Shown here piece after piece: positions 47,061 through 55,500 of a DNA stretch of 64,000 nt. Numbering within the stretch: the stretch's first letter is position 1; the number at the start of each line of letters is the position of its first letter. Both the position numbers and the translations under genes were made by a program. A model generated the notes under the pieces. It had not been told where the DNA came from and ran no database searches. It worked only from the letters and a program-made list of their open reading frames with translations. Source of the DNA: Methanosarcina horonobensis HB-1 = JCM 15518 (GTDB taxonomy: Archaea > Halobacteriota > Methanosarcinia > Methanosarcinales > Methanosarcinaceae); contig NZ_CP009516.1 of the NCBI RefSeq assembly GCF_000970285.1, forward strand, positions 4,815,036-4,879,035, read 5' to 3'.

Positions 47061-47478
47061 TAAAAACTATATATTCAAAAAATTAGATTGAAGACAGTAC
47101 AAAATAAGGAATACAATACTTAAAAGTCAGAGAATAAAGTATCATACAAAGTCTAAAGTCCGGTAGAAGTTATTTCATTGCTAATAATTAATTTTACGAA
47201 TGTTAAATTGTGCACGGAATTGCTGCGGTTGCCATTGGTTCAAAGTAACTGGCTTTCTTCAACCGAAGACGTAAACCCTCAGATATTTTAAGTTTTCTGC
47301 CCCGACACCATAAATAAAACAATTTTACTTGTTTTAAGAGAATTTTCAGCCGTTTCCGACTGATTAATTAATAAATTTTTATAATAAAATCTTTAATTAA
47401 GGAATAATAATACATATTTATTTATAGTATGGGTTTTTGAATTTAGGGCTGTCTATAGAACTTAGAGAGGGATTATAG
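47061..47478 (+). promoter_or_regulatory. upstream region of mtbA
   Basis: No gene is seen. The last 130 bp are very AT-rich with several TATA-like sequences (TTTTTATAATAAAATC near 47375 and CATATTTATTTATAG near 47413), any of which could be the mtbA promoter. A good ribosome-binding sequence, GAGAGGGA, ends 6 nt before the mtbA ATG. Confidence 0.45.
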
Positions 47479-48498
47479 ATGACAGAATACACACCAAAAG
47501 AAAGATTATACCGTGCATTGAGGAAACAGCCAGTAGACAGAATGCCTGCTGTTTGTTTCACGCAGACTGCAACTGTCGAACAGATGGAAGCCTCCGGAGC
47601 TTACTGGCCTGAAGCCCATGCAGACGCAGAAAAAATGGCAACACTTGCGGAAGCTGGACACACAGTAATTGGCTTTGAGGCAGTTAGAGTTCCTTTTGAC
47701 ATAACGGCTGAAGCCGAACTTTTTGGCTGCGGAATAAAGGCTGGCGACCTGAAGCAGCAGCCGTCCGTGATAAAGCACAGCGTTAAGAACCTGGAAGATA
47801 TGGACAAGATCAAGAACTACAACCTGAATGAAGGTAGAGTAGGCTTAATCCTTGAAGCTGTGAAGATCCTTTCCGAGAAATACGGAAAAGAACTCCCAGT
47901 CATAGGGTCTATGATCGGCCCCTTCTCCCTTGCACAGCACATCAACGGAGATGCCTGGTTCGGGAACCTTTTCACAGGTGAAGACATTGTCCCTGCACTT
48001 CTTGATTTCTGCTCGGATTTCAACGTAGCATACGCAAAAGCAATGGTTGAGAATGGAGCAGACACAATAGCAATTATTGACCCAACAGCAAGCTATGAGC
48101 TTATCGGCGGGGAATTCTACGAGAAATATGCCCTTCCATACCAGAAAAAGATCGTTGACGCTATGAAGGAGCTCGATGTAGGCACAGTTCTCCACATATG
48201 CGGAAATACAACCAACGGACTTTCAATTATGGACAAGACAGGCGTGAACGGCATAAGTGTGGACCAGAGAGTAGACATCAAAACCGCAACAGGCAATGTG
48301 GAAAATGCGATTATTATCGGAAACCTTGACCCTGTAGCCGTACTCTGGAATGGGACACCTGAAGACGTTGAAGAAGCTTCAAAGAAAATACTCGACGCTG
48401 GCGTAGGACTGCTTTCCCCAGGATGCGGAATTGTAAGCATGACACCTAACGCCAATCTCCAGAAAATGGTTGAGTGCGCTAAGAACTACAAGTATTGA
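47479..48498 (+). CDS. mtbA: methylcobamide:CoM methyltransferase, methylamine-specific MtbA
   Basis: MtbA (339 aa) transfers the methyl group from methylated corrinoid proteins to coenzyme M, the final step before methyl-CoM reductase. The uroporphyrinogen decarboxylase-like fold binds zinc through His and Cys in LHICGNT and a Cys in LSPGCGI near the C-terminus. The sequence ([20 protein letters not shown]...) matches MtbA rather than methanol-specific MtaA as far as I recall. Monocistronic, followed by a terminator-like hairpin. Confidence 0.93.
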   Translation: MTEYTPKERLYRALRKQPVDRMPAVCFTQTATVEQMEASGAYWPEAHADAEKMATLAEAGHTVIGFEAVRVPFDITAEAELFGCGIKAGDLKQQPSVIKHSVKNLEDMDKIKNYNLNEGRVGLILEAVKILSEKYGKELPVIGSMIGPFSLAQHINGDAWFGNLFTGEDIVPALLDFCSDFNVAYAKAMVENGADTIAIIDPTASYELIGGEFYEKYALPYQKKIVDAMKELDVGTVLHICGNTTNGLSIMDKTGVNGISVDQRVDIKTATGNVENAIIIGNLDPVAVLWNGTPEDVEEASKKILDAGVGLLSPGCGIVSMTPNANLQKMVECAKNYKY

Positions 48499-48543
48499 GC
48501 ACTGTATTTGATAAGTGTTGCAGGTCTTAAGACCTTTGAACTG

Positions 48544-48558
48544 CCGGCTTGAAGCCGG
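48544..48558 (+). terminator. mtbA terminator-like hairpin
   Basis: CCGGCTT and AAGCCGG form a perfect inverted repeat (7 bp around one G, or a 5-bp stem with a TTGAA loop), followed by TTTATTTTTTAGTTT. It lies 46 bp after the mtbA stop. Confidence 0.65.
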
Positions 48559-48944
48559 TTTATTTTTTAGTTTCACCTTTTCTATAATTTGCCTTAACCC
48601 GGCCTGAAAAAAGATTATATTTTGTATTCTCAGCCATTGAGTTTTTCCGCAAAACAAAACCTGTCATGCCCCAGTTCATGGGGCCCTGGGATAGGAATAA
48701 TATATAAAGTTTTCCTTTGAAGCAAAATATCATTAACTAATACTTAAAAAGCCAGAGACGCCCGATATTGAAGTCGATTCTAAAATTCGCAAATTCATCA
48801 TATATATAATTTTCTCTTTCTGGTGTTGAAGTGAGTTTTTCAGGAAAGAATAGCTAGAAAAATTCAGATATCAGGCGCTACAATCTGAAAAATCATCATT
48901 GAGAATTTTTCTATTACAATATATAATAAAGAAGTATAGTGTTC
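48559..48944. other. intergenic region between mtbA and the mtmCB promoter
   Basis: No gene is supported. A hairpin CCCCA-GTTCA-TGGGG (48674-48688) is followed by GGCCCTGGGATAGG and a TATATAAAG sequence (48711-48719), which could be an additional, distant promoter for mtmCB. The rest is AT-rich without clear structure. Confidence 0.35.
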
Positions 48945-48960
48945 GTTTATATACTATAAT
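48945..48960 (+). promoter_or_regulatory. candidate mtmCB promoter with inverted repeat
   Basis: GTTTATATACTATAAT contains a TATA box and the right arm of the inverted repeat TATAGT (48935-48940) / ACTATA (48953-48958). Transcription from here would begin near 48975-48985 and give a leader of about 440 nt before mtmC. Another TATA-like sequence lies at 48917-48930. Confidence 0.4.
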
Positions 48961-48984
48961 TTCCATCTTTATTTCAGGAATTGT

Positions 48985-49423
48985 GTCTGAATATTCGGGA
49001 CAATTCCAGGCAGTTCCAGCAGTTATACTGTTGGGAAATTTGGGTTACGAGTGCTAGTTCGACTGGGAAATGAATTTGCAGTCTCCAGCAAAATTCCCAG
49101 GTAGAAATGTCAGGAGAAAAGAAATTATTCACAAAAAATCCGAAACTCGGATAAGAATGGCAAATGGCAGTGAATAATTTCAGTTATAGGCAAGAAGAAT
49201 ACTGCGAAGGCATCCTCCACGCCTAATGGCCAAATAAAAGGCGCAGGGATTGCAGCATAAGTAAAGAACCCCATGCAAACGCTTTTTTTACCTAGCGGAG
49301 CTTGGGCTTGTATCCGGTGCAACTTTGCAAGATCCTTTACCTATTGAACCCCTATACACACTCTACTGCCCAACAATACTGCACAGGAAAGCCAGTTTCG
49401 ACGGAAATGGAGGTTTAATAAAA
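48985..49423 (+). promoter_or_regulatory. long presumed 5' leader of mtmCB mRNA
   Basis: No open frame or other gene occupies this stretch. It has base composition closer to RNA-coding DNA than the AT-rich DNA upstream, and several short stems, for example CGCCT/AGGCG at 49219-49243. It ends in GGAGGT 9 nt before the mtmC ATG. It may hold post-transcriptional control elements; boundaries are inferred from the promoter guess. Confidence 0.4.
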
Positions 49424-50080
49424 ATGGCAAACCAAGAGATTTTTGATAAATTGACCAACGCGATTGTAACTCAGAATATCGCAGGATCTGCACAGTTAGC
49501 CCAGGAAGCCCTGGATGCAGGAATTCCACCTCTTGACATTATCACAAAGGGCCTTTCCCCAGGAATGAAGATTATCGGTGACAAGTTCGAAGCTGCTGAG
49601 GTTTTTCTGCCTCAGATCATGATGTCCGCAAAAGCCATGGAATCTGCAATGAAAATCCTGACTCCCGAACTTGAGAAGACCAAGGTAGAAGGAGAAGAAG
49701 GAACAGGGCTTGCAATCACCTTTGTTGCAGAAGGAGACATTCACGATATAGGACACCGCCTTGTTACAACCATGCTCGGAGCAAATGGGTTTGAGATCCT
49801 TGATCTAGGAACCGATGTCCTTAACGAAACTGTTGTAGAAGAGGCTACAAAGCACAAAGGGCAGAAGGTCATCCTTGTCGGTTCAGCCCTTATGACCACC
49901 TCCATGCTCGGTCAGAAAGACCTCATGGACAGGCTCAGGGAAGAAAACCTCAGGGACAGCGTAAAATGCATGTTCGGAGGAGCTCCGGTATCCGGCAAGT
50001 GGATTGATGAGATCGGTGCGGACGCAACCGCAGAAAACGCTGCAGAAGCTGCAAAAGTTGCACTCAATATCATGAAATAA
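49424..50080 (+). CDS. mtmC: monomethylamine corrinoid protein MtmC
   Basis: MtmC (218 aa) carries the corrinoid that accepts the methyl group from MtmB. The N-terminal helical cap domain (about 1-90) precedes the B12-binding Rossmann domain, whose DxHxxG motif is D105-I-H107-D-I-G110 in EGDIHDIGH; His107 would be the lower axial cobalt ligand. ATG 49424 is preceded by GGAGGT, and an in-frame ATG 99 nt upstream is excluded by family length. mtmB follows after 19 nt. Confidence 0.97.
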   Translation: MANQEIFDKLTNAIVTQNIAGSAQLAQEALDAGIPPLDIITKGLSPGMKIIGDKFEAAEVFLPQIMMSAKAMESAMKILTPELEKTKVEGEEGTGLAITFVAEGDIHDIGHRLVTTMLGANGFEILDLGTDVLNETVVEEATKHKGQKVILVGSALMTTSMLGQKDLMDRLREENLRDSVKCMFGGAPVSGKWIDEIGADATAENAAEAAKVALNIMK

Positions 50081-50099
50081 TCCTGGGAGGCAAAAGCAC

Positions 50100-51476
50100 A
50101 TGACATTCAGGAAATCATTTGACTGCTATGACTTCTACGACAGGGCAAAAGTAGGAGAGAAGTGCACCCAGGATGACTGGGACCTTATGAGAATCCCAAT
50201 GAAGGCAATGGAGCTCAAGCAGAAATACGGGCTTGACTTCAAAGGAGAGTTTGTCCCAACAGACAAAGACATGATGGAGAAACTCTTCCAGGCAGGATTT
50301 GAAATGCTCCTTGAGTGCGGTATTTACTGTACTGACACCCACAGGATAGTAAAGTACACTGAAGACGAAATCTGGGATGCAATCAACAACGTGCAGAAGG
50401 AATTCACCCTCGGTACAGGCAGGGACGCAGTAAACGTAAGGAAGAGAAGCGTAGGCGACAAGAGGAAGCCAATTGTGCAGGGCGGTCCTACAGGATCCCC
50501 GATTTCCGAAGAAGTCTTCATGCCTGTTCACATGAGCTATGCTCTTGAAAGGGAAGTTGACACAATCGTAGACGGTGTAATGACTTCAGTTCGCGGAAAA
50601 GCTCCTGTGCCAGGAAGCCCCTATGAAGTTCTTGCAGCAAAGACAGAAACCCGCCTTATTAAGCAGGCATGCGCTATGGCAGGCCGCCCAGGAATGGGCA
50701 TATAGGGCCCAGAGACTTCCCTGTCCGCTCAGGGAAATATATCCTCTGACTGCTATGGCGGCCAGATCTCTTCAGACAGCCACGAAGTCTCTCAACTCAA
50801 CGAGCTCAAGATCGACCTTGACGCAATTGCAGTAATTGCCCATTATAAAGGGAACAGCGACATTATCATGGACGAACAGATGCCGATCTTCGGAGGTTAT
50901 GCAGGCGGCATTGAAGAAACAACAATTGTCGATGTTGCAACCCACATTAACGCTTTTGTAATGAGCAGTGCAAGCTGGCACCTTGATGGGCCTGTCCACA
51001 TCCGCTGGGGATCAACCAACACAAGGGAAACCCTCACTATTGCAGGCTGGGCATGTGCAACAATCTCAGAATTTACTGACATGCTCTCAGGAAACCAGTA
51101 CTACCCATGTGCAGGACCATGTACAGAAATGTGTCTCCTTGAGGCTTCAGCCCAGTCCATAACTGACACGGCATCAGGAAGAGAAATTCTCTCTGGTGTT
51201 GCTTCTGCAAAGGGTGTCGTAACTGACAAGACAACAGGTATGGAAGCCAGAATGATGGGAGAAGTGGCAAGAGCAACTGCAGGTGTCGAAATCTCGGAGA
51301 TTAACAGAATCCTCGACAAGCTTGTTGCACTCTATGAGAAGAACTATGCAAGTGCACCGGCAGGAAAGACTTTCCAGGAATGCTACGACGTAAAGACAAT
51401 TACCCCAACTGACGAATACATGCAGGTCTATGACGGAGCAAGAAAGAAGCTCGAAGACCTTGGACTTGTATTCTAA
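50100..51476 (+). CDS. mtmB: monomethylamine methyltransferase MtmB with in-frame amber codon (pyrrolysine)
   Basis: MtmB (458 aa) methylates the MtmC corrinoid with monomethylamine. The frame from ATG 50100 meets TAG at 50703-50705, codon 202, and continues without another stop to TAA at 51474-51476. Position 202 is where pyrrolysine sits in this family, within GRPGMGI-Pyl-GPETSLS. The two halves (CDYxxx N-terminal and MEARMMGEVARATAGVEI C-terminal) are one protein. Predicting tools would wrongly split it into two genes. GGGAGG precedes the start. Cotranscribed with mtmC. Confidence 0.98.
50706..50763 (+). promoter_or_regulatory. PYLIS-like stem-loop after the mtmB amber codon
   Basis: Directly after the TAG, nested complementary segments occur: GGCC (50706-50709) with GGCC (50760-50763), CAGAG (50710-50714) with CTCTG (50744-50748), and CCCTG (50719-50723) with CAGGG (50730-50734). 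This corresponds to the stem-loop long proposed to aid amber decoding in mtmB mRNA; later work suggests that it is helpful at most, not essential. Confidence 0.6.
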
Positions 51477-51515
51477 ACCGAAAATTCTGAGCCTGAAATT
51501 ATATTGACGGACAGA

Positions 51516-51537
51516 AGCCAGCGAACTCTCGCTGGCT
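51516..51537 (+). terminator. mtmCB terminator
   Basis: AGCCAGCG and CGCTGGCT form a perfect 8-bp stem with a 6-nt loop, followed by AATTTTTTTT. It is 39 bp after the mtmB stop and is the strongest terminator-like hairpin in the window. Confidence 0.8.
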
Positions 51538-51568
51538 AATTTTTTTGAGGAATTTCAGGCGAAACGAT

Positions 51569-51580
51569 TATAAATATATA
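51569..51580 (+). promoter_or_regulatory. probable TATA box of the mtmP transcription unit
   Basis: TATAAATATATA lies 31 bp after the mtmCB terminator and about 80 bp before the 34-aa gene. The permease genes thus appear to have their own promoter. Confidence 0.55.
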
Positions 51581-51660
51581 TTGCGAATTATACGGGAAAT
51601 TTTTTACGAATAGGTAAACGTATACAAGAACTCGGTATTTAAAAAGAGGGGATATGAAAA

Positions 51661-51765
51661 ATGGATATCTGGACTGTTATAAACGGACTAATATATCTTC
51701 TGGCTTTCGGGCTAATGGCTTGGGTTTTACTGGACGCCAGCAGGGTTTCAAAAAGAAGGGGTTGA
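51661..51765 (+). CDS. 34-aa single-TM peptide upstream of mtmP
   Basis: ATG 51661 follows AGAGGGGAT by 8 nt. The peptide is one transmembrane helix (about 4-26: VINGLIYLLAFGLMAWVLLD) with a basic C-terminal tail (SRVSKRRG). It ends 6 nt before the GTG start of mtmP, and its last codons supply the GGGGTTGAT that serves as the mtmP ribosome-binding sequence. Size and position resemble the small accessory peptides encoded with some solute symporters. I infer a role in permease assembly or activity. Confidence 0.65.
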   Translation: MDIWTVINGLIYLLAFGLMAWVLLDASRVSKRRG

Positions 51766-51771
51766 TATGGC

Positions 51772-53178
51772 GTGTCTGAAAACCATGAAGCTGCCTGCCT
51801 GGTAAAGACTCTGCGGCCCTTCCATGTATGGGCTCTCGGAGTAGGAATCGTGCTGGTCGGAGAGTACATGGGATGGAACTTTACTGTCGCAAAAGGAGGA
51901 GTTCTGGGTTCCCTGCTTGCCATGCTGGTTGCAGGAACAATGTATGTCATAATCTCCCTCTGTGCCAGTGAACTCGGGTCAGCAACCAAACTTGCGGGAG
52001 GGCCGTATGACTGGGCAAGACTTTTTGTCGGGCCCGGAGCAGCTGCCAGTGTAGGGCTTGCAGTTTATATGGAATACATAGCCCTTGAAGCGGCAGATGC
52101 TATTGTTGTTGCATTTATTGCACAGAGCATCTTCCCTGAGCTGCAGGTTTTTCCTGTGACTCTGCTTGTTATTGCTCTTCTGACCTTCATTAATTACCGT
52201 GGCGTAGTTGCGGCATTAACCCTGAACTTTGTCCTGACCATGATCGCTTTCATCGCAATAGTGATCTTCTTCTTCGCAACCGCCTTTGGAGGAGTGAACA
52301 TCCACCCTGAGTACCTTTTCCAGGGGGCCCTGCCAAACGGCATGATAGGCCTCTTTGCAGCCCTGCAATTCGGGCCGTGGTTCTATTTAGGTATAGAAGG
52401 GGCTGCAATGTGCGCCGAAGAGTGCAAACACCCGTCAAGGGCAGTGCCTCTCGGACAGCAGGCCGGGATGATAACCCTGCTTATAGGAGCGGCAATGACC
52501 CTCTATCTGTGCTCAGTGCTGATTCCAGCGGACCTGCTCGGAGTTTCCGTGTATCCGCTTTTTGAAGCTGCACAGAACAGCGGGATCTTTATCTTTATTG
52601 CCCTGCTCGGATTAGGAACATTCCTGACCTGCGTTGCCAGTGCAAACGGCTGCGTCTGCGACTCTTCACGCTCGTGGTTTGCCCTTTCCAGAGACAATTA
52701 TGTGTCTTCCTGGTTCTCGGCAGTGCACCCGAAGTACAATACCCCATACAGGGCAGTGATTTTTACGATGCCTGTTGCAATAGGCTTTGCATTCAGCGGT
52801 TTCCTTGACCAGGTAATTACCTTCTCCATTGTCTCGGGGCTGCTCTGTTACGTGCTGATTCCTTTCTCCCTGATTCGTTTCAGGAATCTATTCCCGCAGA
52901 GCACAAGCAGGATCAGGCCTTTTGTGGGCCCTCTTCAGCCGTATATTGCTTACTTTGCAATCGCAATCGCAATTACGATTCTTTCAACGCTGTTCTGGGG
53001 CTACAAGTATAACCTGATCTTTGCCTTTGTGTTCTACGGCATTGCATACTTCTACTTCAGCCACAGGCACAAGAGTTCAAACATAGAGAACAACTGGGCT
53101 GAAATGGGCTGGCCCTTACCCAATGGCTCGGAAAATAGAAGAATAGGAAAGGAGGCGATGGGCGTTGGAGACGAATAA
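51772..53178 (+). CDS. mtmP: putative monomethylamine permease MtmP (APC superfamily)
   Basis: The 468-aa integral membrane protein has about 12 hydrophobic helices and the amino acid-polyamine-organocation layout: GIVLVGEYMGWNFTVAKGG in TM1, ELGSATKLAGGPYDWAR after TM2, and GPWFYLGIEGAAMCAEE in TM6. It resembles ethanolamine-permease-type transporters. The location beside mtmCB supports uptake of monomethylamine, as proposed for MtmP. Start is GTG 51772; ATG 51767 is in another frame. Confidence 0.9.
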   Translation: MSENHEAACLVKTLRPFHVWALGVGIVLVGEYMGWNFTVAKGGVLGSLLAMLVAGTMYVIISLCASELGSATKLAGGPYDWARLFVGPGAAASVGLAVYMEYIALEAADAIVVAFIAQSIFPELQVFPVTLLVIALLTFINYRGVVAALTLNFVLTMIAFIAIVIFFFATAFGGVNIHPEYLFQGALPNGMIGLFAALQFGPWFYLGIEGAAMCAEECKHPSRAVPLGQQAGMITLLIGAAMTLYLCSVLIPADLLGVSVYPLFEAAQNSGIFIFIALLGLGTFLTCVASANGCVCDSSRSWFALSRDNYVSSWFSAVHPKYNTPYRAVIFTMPVAIGFAFSGFLDQVITFSIVSGLLCYVLIPFSLIRFRNLFPQSTSRIRPFVGPLQPYIAYFAIAIAITILSTLFWGYKYNLIFAFVFYGIAYFYFSHRHKSSNIENNWAEMGWPLPNGSENRRIGKEAMGVGDE

Positions 53179-53434
53179 CCAGGCACTGGAAAGCAAATAT
53201 CACAGCAAACTCAACGGGGACACGATTCTCGTTGTAGGAATGCTTGCTTTGCTTGTAGGCGTGGAAGGATTCATAATATACAAAATCCTCTCCGAAACCT
53301 GGGAGATCGCTTCCGGTTTCTTCTACCTCTACGTAATCTTTCTCGGACTGATCTTTTTGATTGAGACTATCGGGTGCCTGAGAGTAAGGGAATCCATCAA
53401 AAACCACATGTTCGAGTTCAAGTACTACGATTGA
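53165..53434 (+). CDS. small two-TM protein overlapping the 3' end of mtmP
   Basis: The 89-aa protein starts at TTG 53165, 8 nt after GGAGG and 14 bp inside the end of mtmP, so it is probably coupled to it. Two hydrophobic helices (about 19-40 and 47-68) are followed by a charged tail (RESIKNHMFEFKYYD). No family recognised. It may be a subunit or regulator of the permease. Confidence 0.7.
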   Translation: METNNQALESKYHSKLNGDTILVVGMLALLVGVEGFIIYKILSETWEIASGFFYLYVIFLGLIFLIETIGCLRVRESIKNHMFEFKYYD

Positions 53435-53447
53435 GGAGGCAGAAGAC

Positions 53448-53684
53448 ATGGCACAGAAGAACATCGTTACAGAGATCTTTGATATTGTGTTTATTTTCGT
53501 TCTTGCCTTCGCCTGTGTGGTTATTCCCACAGTACTCCAGGGAGCTGTACTCGTTTCCTGGGAAGAAGGAGGAGCAGGAATAGGCTTTGTCTGGGACCCG
53601 GTAGGTTTCTTCAGTTTCTTGCTTGTAATAATTGCTTTCTTTGTAGTGATCCTGTATCATTCGGTAAAGCATTACAGGTACTGA
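53448..53684 (+). CDS. second small two-TM protein of the mtmP operon
   Basis: The 78-aa protein begins at ATG 53448 after a strong GAGGAGG ribosome-binding sequence, 13 nt downstream of the preceding stop. Hydrophobic helices lie at about 11-31 and 51-71, with an acidic loop (SWEEGGAGIGFVWDP) between. The pairing with the 89-aa protein and the tight spacing suggest that both belong to the transporter. No known family. Confidence 0.7.
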   Translation: MAQKNIVTEIFDIVFIFVLAFACVVIPTVLQGAVLVSWEEGGAGIGFVWDPVGFFSFLLVIIAFFVVILYHSVKHYRY

Positions 53685-54812
53685 GAGATTGAAAAAGCTG
53701 AAAGAAACTGAAAATATTGAAAGACTGCGAAGCTAAAAATATTGAAAGAAACTTCAAGAAATGTTAAACTGGATGTCTGCCTGAAGAGAAAAATCGGGCA
53801 GACAATAATTTTTGAAATCCTTAGAATACGACAGAAGATTTCGTTTTTTAGCAGCCATAGTTCATTTCTGCCGCATGAGCATGGTCTCCCTGAAAAGAGG
53901 GAGTTATTCAGGGAGCAATGGAGGGATTTTTTTGTGGATTTTTCCAGAAAACCCGACGGCTTCTACTCGTGGGAGTACAGGCTTTGAACCTTCTTTTAGA
54001 AGTACAGTGACACCATCAGGGATGCATCCTGAAATCTCAGGTCCGTACCTCGTCTAGAAAGTATACTCAAGCCCCTTAACTCCTGAGAAGCATGAGCTTC
54101 CGGTTCGTTTACAATAAAAGATAAAAAACTAATCCTATATATAATTTGCTTTAATAATCCCAGTTAAACAAATATTGTATATATAGTTTGTTATTTGAAA
54201 AGGATAACTAATAGAAGTACTTATATAATATGCTAAAAGAAGAATTTCAAAAAGGGAAAGATATAAAAAGAAGATTCTCACGTCCAAAACAAATTGAAGT
54301 GAAAACAAAAAATTTCAATCAGGATTATAGGATTATATTTAAAGCCAATTTTAATTTCCTACAATGAAATATTCAAGATTAAACGTATTTTCATTCCTAA
54401 AATGTTGTGATCTAAATTTGGCAAGTTTTACTTTTTTCAGTTAGATTCTTCTTTTTCTCAATAAATAAGTTAGAAAAAGACTTTAATTTAAAAATTTAAC
54501 TTTAGATTAGTAACATATTGTCCATAAGATATTTTTTACCATATTTCCGAATATATAAGATATAAATGTCTATATTTAAGGAAGTTTCTTCAAATATAGA
54601 CGTAAAAGTTTATATATTTTTATGTGTTTCTTTTTTATTAAATATTGGAAAATTTTGCGGTATTTATGATTATATAAGTTTTACGGCCAAATCCTCTAAC
54701 AATTAAAGATCAGAGAGTAGTCATTAATTTGAAAAGAGTATGCAAAGAGTATGAAAAATAATTAGTTTGAGAATTTACACAGAAAGTTTATAAAGAGTCC
54801 TCAGAAAGTGAA
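53685..54812. other. 1.1-kb region without a supported gene, very AT-rich from 54.1 kb
   Basis: Just after the mtmP operon, AAAATATTGAAAGA-type words repeat (53711-53752). A stem CTCCCT-GAAAAG-AGGGAG (53884-53901) could end the transcript. Two overlapping short open frames near 53.75-54.05 kb lack protein-like features. From about 54.06 to 54.78 kb the DNA is extremely AT-rich, with TATATA words and an inverted repeat AACAAA/TTTGTT at 54167-54192. It may contain promoter elements for the structured leader downstream. Confidence 0.45.
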
Positions 54813-54938
54813 GTGTGGAGTTCAAAATGTGCTTTCCAATGTCATGACGAACTCCAACACTGCCCTAGGAGGCATAATTAAGTTAGCTTTGCGTATACTT
54901 AAGGCTTAGTTTGGCTTACCTGATTTTGCCTCCTGGGG
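54813..54938 (+). promoter_or_regulatory. candidate structured RNA leader with two long stems
   Basis: Stem 1 pairs GTGTGGAGTTC (54813-54823) with GAACTCCAACAC (54849-54860), with one bulged base. Stem 2 pairs CCCTAGGAGGCA (54863-54874) with TGCCTCCTGGGG (54927-54938), 11 Watson-Crick pairs plus one wobble. The loop of stem 2 contains TTAAG...CTTAA, a possible inner stem. The start of a small secreted-protein frame follows 15 nt later. Sequence outside the stems is AT-rich, so the pairing is unlikely to be chance. Confidence 0.5.
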
Positions 54939-54953
54939 ACTAGAGGATGTAGA

Positions 54954-55139
54954 ATGATTAAGAAAAAGTTTGGAATAGGAATATTAATTTTGGCAATGCT
55001 GCTGGTGAGCATAACGCTTGTGCCAGCAGCAAGTGCAAAGGCCGAAAAGACAGATGAAAACAATTCCTTTGACAGTGAGGTTGAAACGTTTGTTTGCAAG
55101 AAACAGCAAAATATAATGCAGGTCTGGCAAATTATATAG
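54954..55139 (+). pseudogene. signal-peptide start of a truncated secreted protein
   Basis: The frame begins with a clear signal peptide: basic MIKKK, a hydrophobic core and a VPAASAKA cleavage region at about residues 22-29. Only some 30 residues follow before a TAG. The front end looks like that of larger Methanosarcina exoproteins, so this is more likely a broken gene than a 61-aa peptide. The following 360 bp contain short protein-like stretches that may be further remnants. Confidence 0.45.
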
Positions 55140-55500
55140 GTACGTAATTAAAAGCAGATATTGGAAACTAAAAACAAGGATTCCATCCTACTTACAGGTT
55201 GAAAAATTAGTTTCCATTCTTTCTATTTTTTTAAACGCCATTGACATTATGGAGTTATATTAATGAATCGAATATTAATAAGTGGATAGGCTGTCCAACA
55301 ATAGGTCTGGCAACGTAACAGGTTCCTAGGTATAAACCTGACAAGAAGCAGTATATTATCGTCCAGTTATTTTTGAAATCGGACTCTAATGTTATTCGAT
55401 CACAAAAGGCGTTCTCCTGAAGACAAAGAGTACAATATAGAACTTGTACAGTACGTGAAAATAATTCTTCAATCTTATAAATAAGCAAAGCGGGATAAAA
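55140..55500. other. probable remnant DNA after the signal-peptide fragment
   Basis: A short plus-strand stretch near 55262-55315 reads ESNINKWIGCPTIGLAT before a stop, and 55320-55415 reads RYKPDKKQYIIVQLFLK. These could be decayed exoprotein sequence, but no family is certain. No intact gene is present. Confidence 0.3.

Noticed and set aside
49160-49300. Cobalamin riboswitch in the mtmC leader
   Set aside because: The stems found do not match the conserved B12-box core, and such riboswitches are not expected in this lineage.
49325-49423. N-terminal extension of mtmC from an upstream ATG
   Set aside because: The extra 33 residues are not part of the MtmC family, and GGAGGT precedes the ATG at 49424.
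50100-50705. A 201-aa gene ending at TAG, with a second gene starting at 50868
   Set aside because: The TAG is codon 202 of mtmB, the known pyrrolysine position, and the frame continues to 51476 with conserved family sequence, so both pieces are one gene.
53742-54057. Two overlapping 81-codon open frames after the mtmP operon
   Set aside because: Neither has protein-like composition or a start signal; the DNA contains hairpins and repeats and is better treated as untranslated.
54060-54780. Replication origin in the AT-rich stretch
   Set aside because: No origin-recognition-box-like repeats with G-rich ends and no orc1/cdc6 gene nearby; high AT content alone is not enough.
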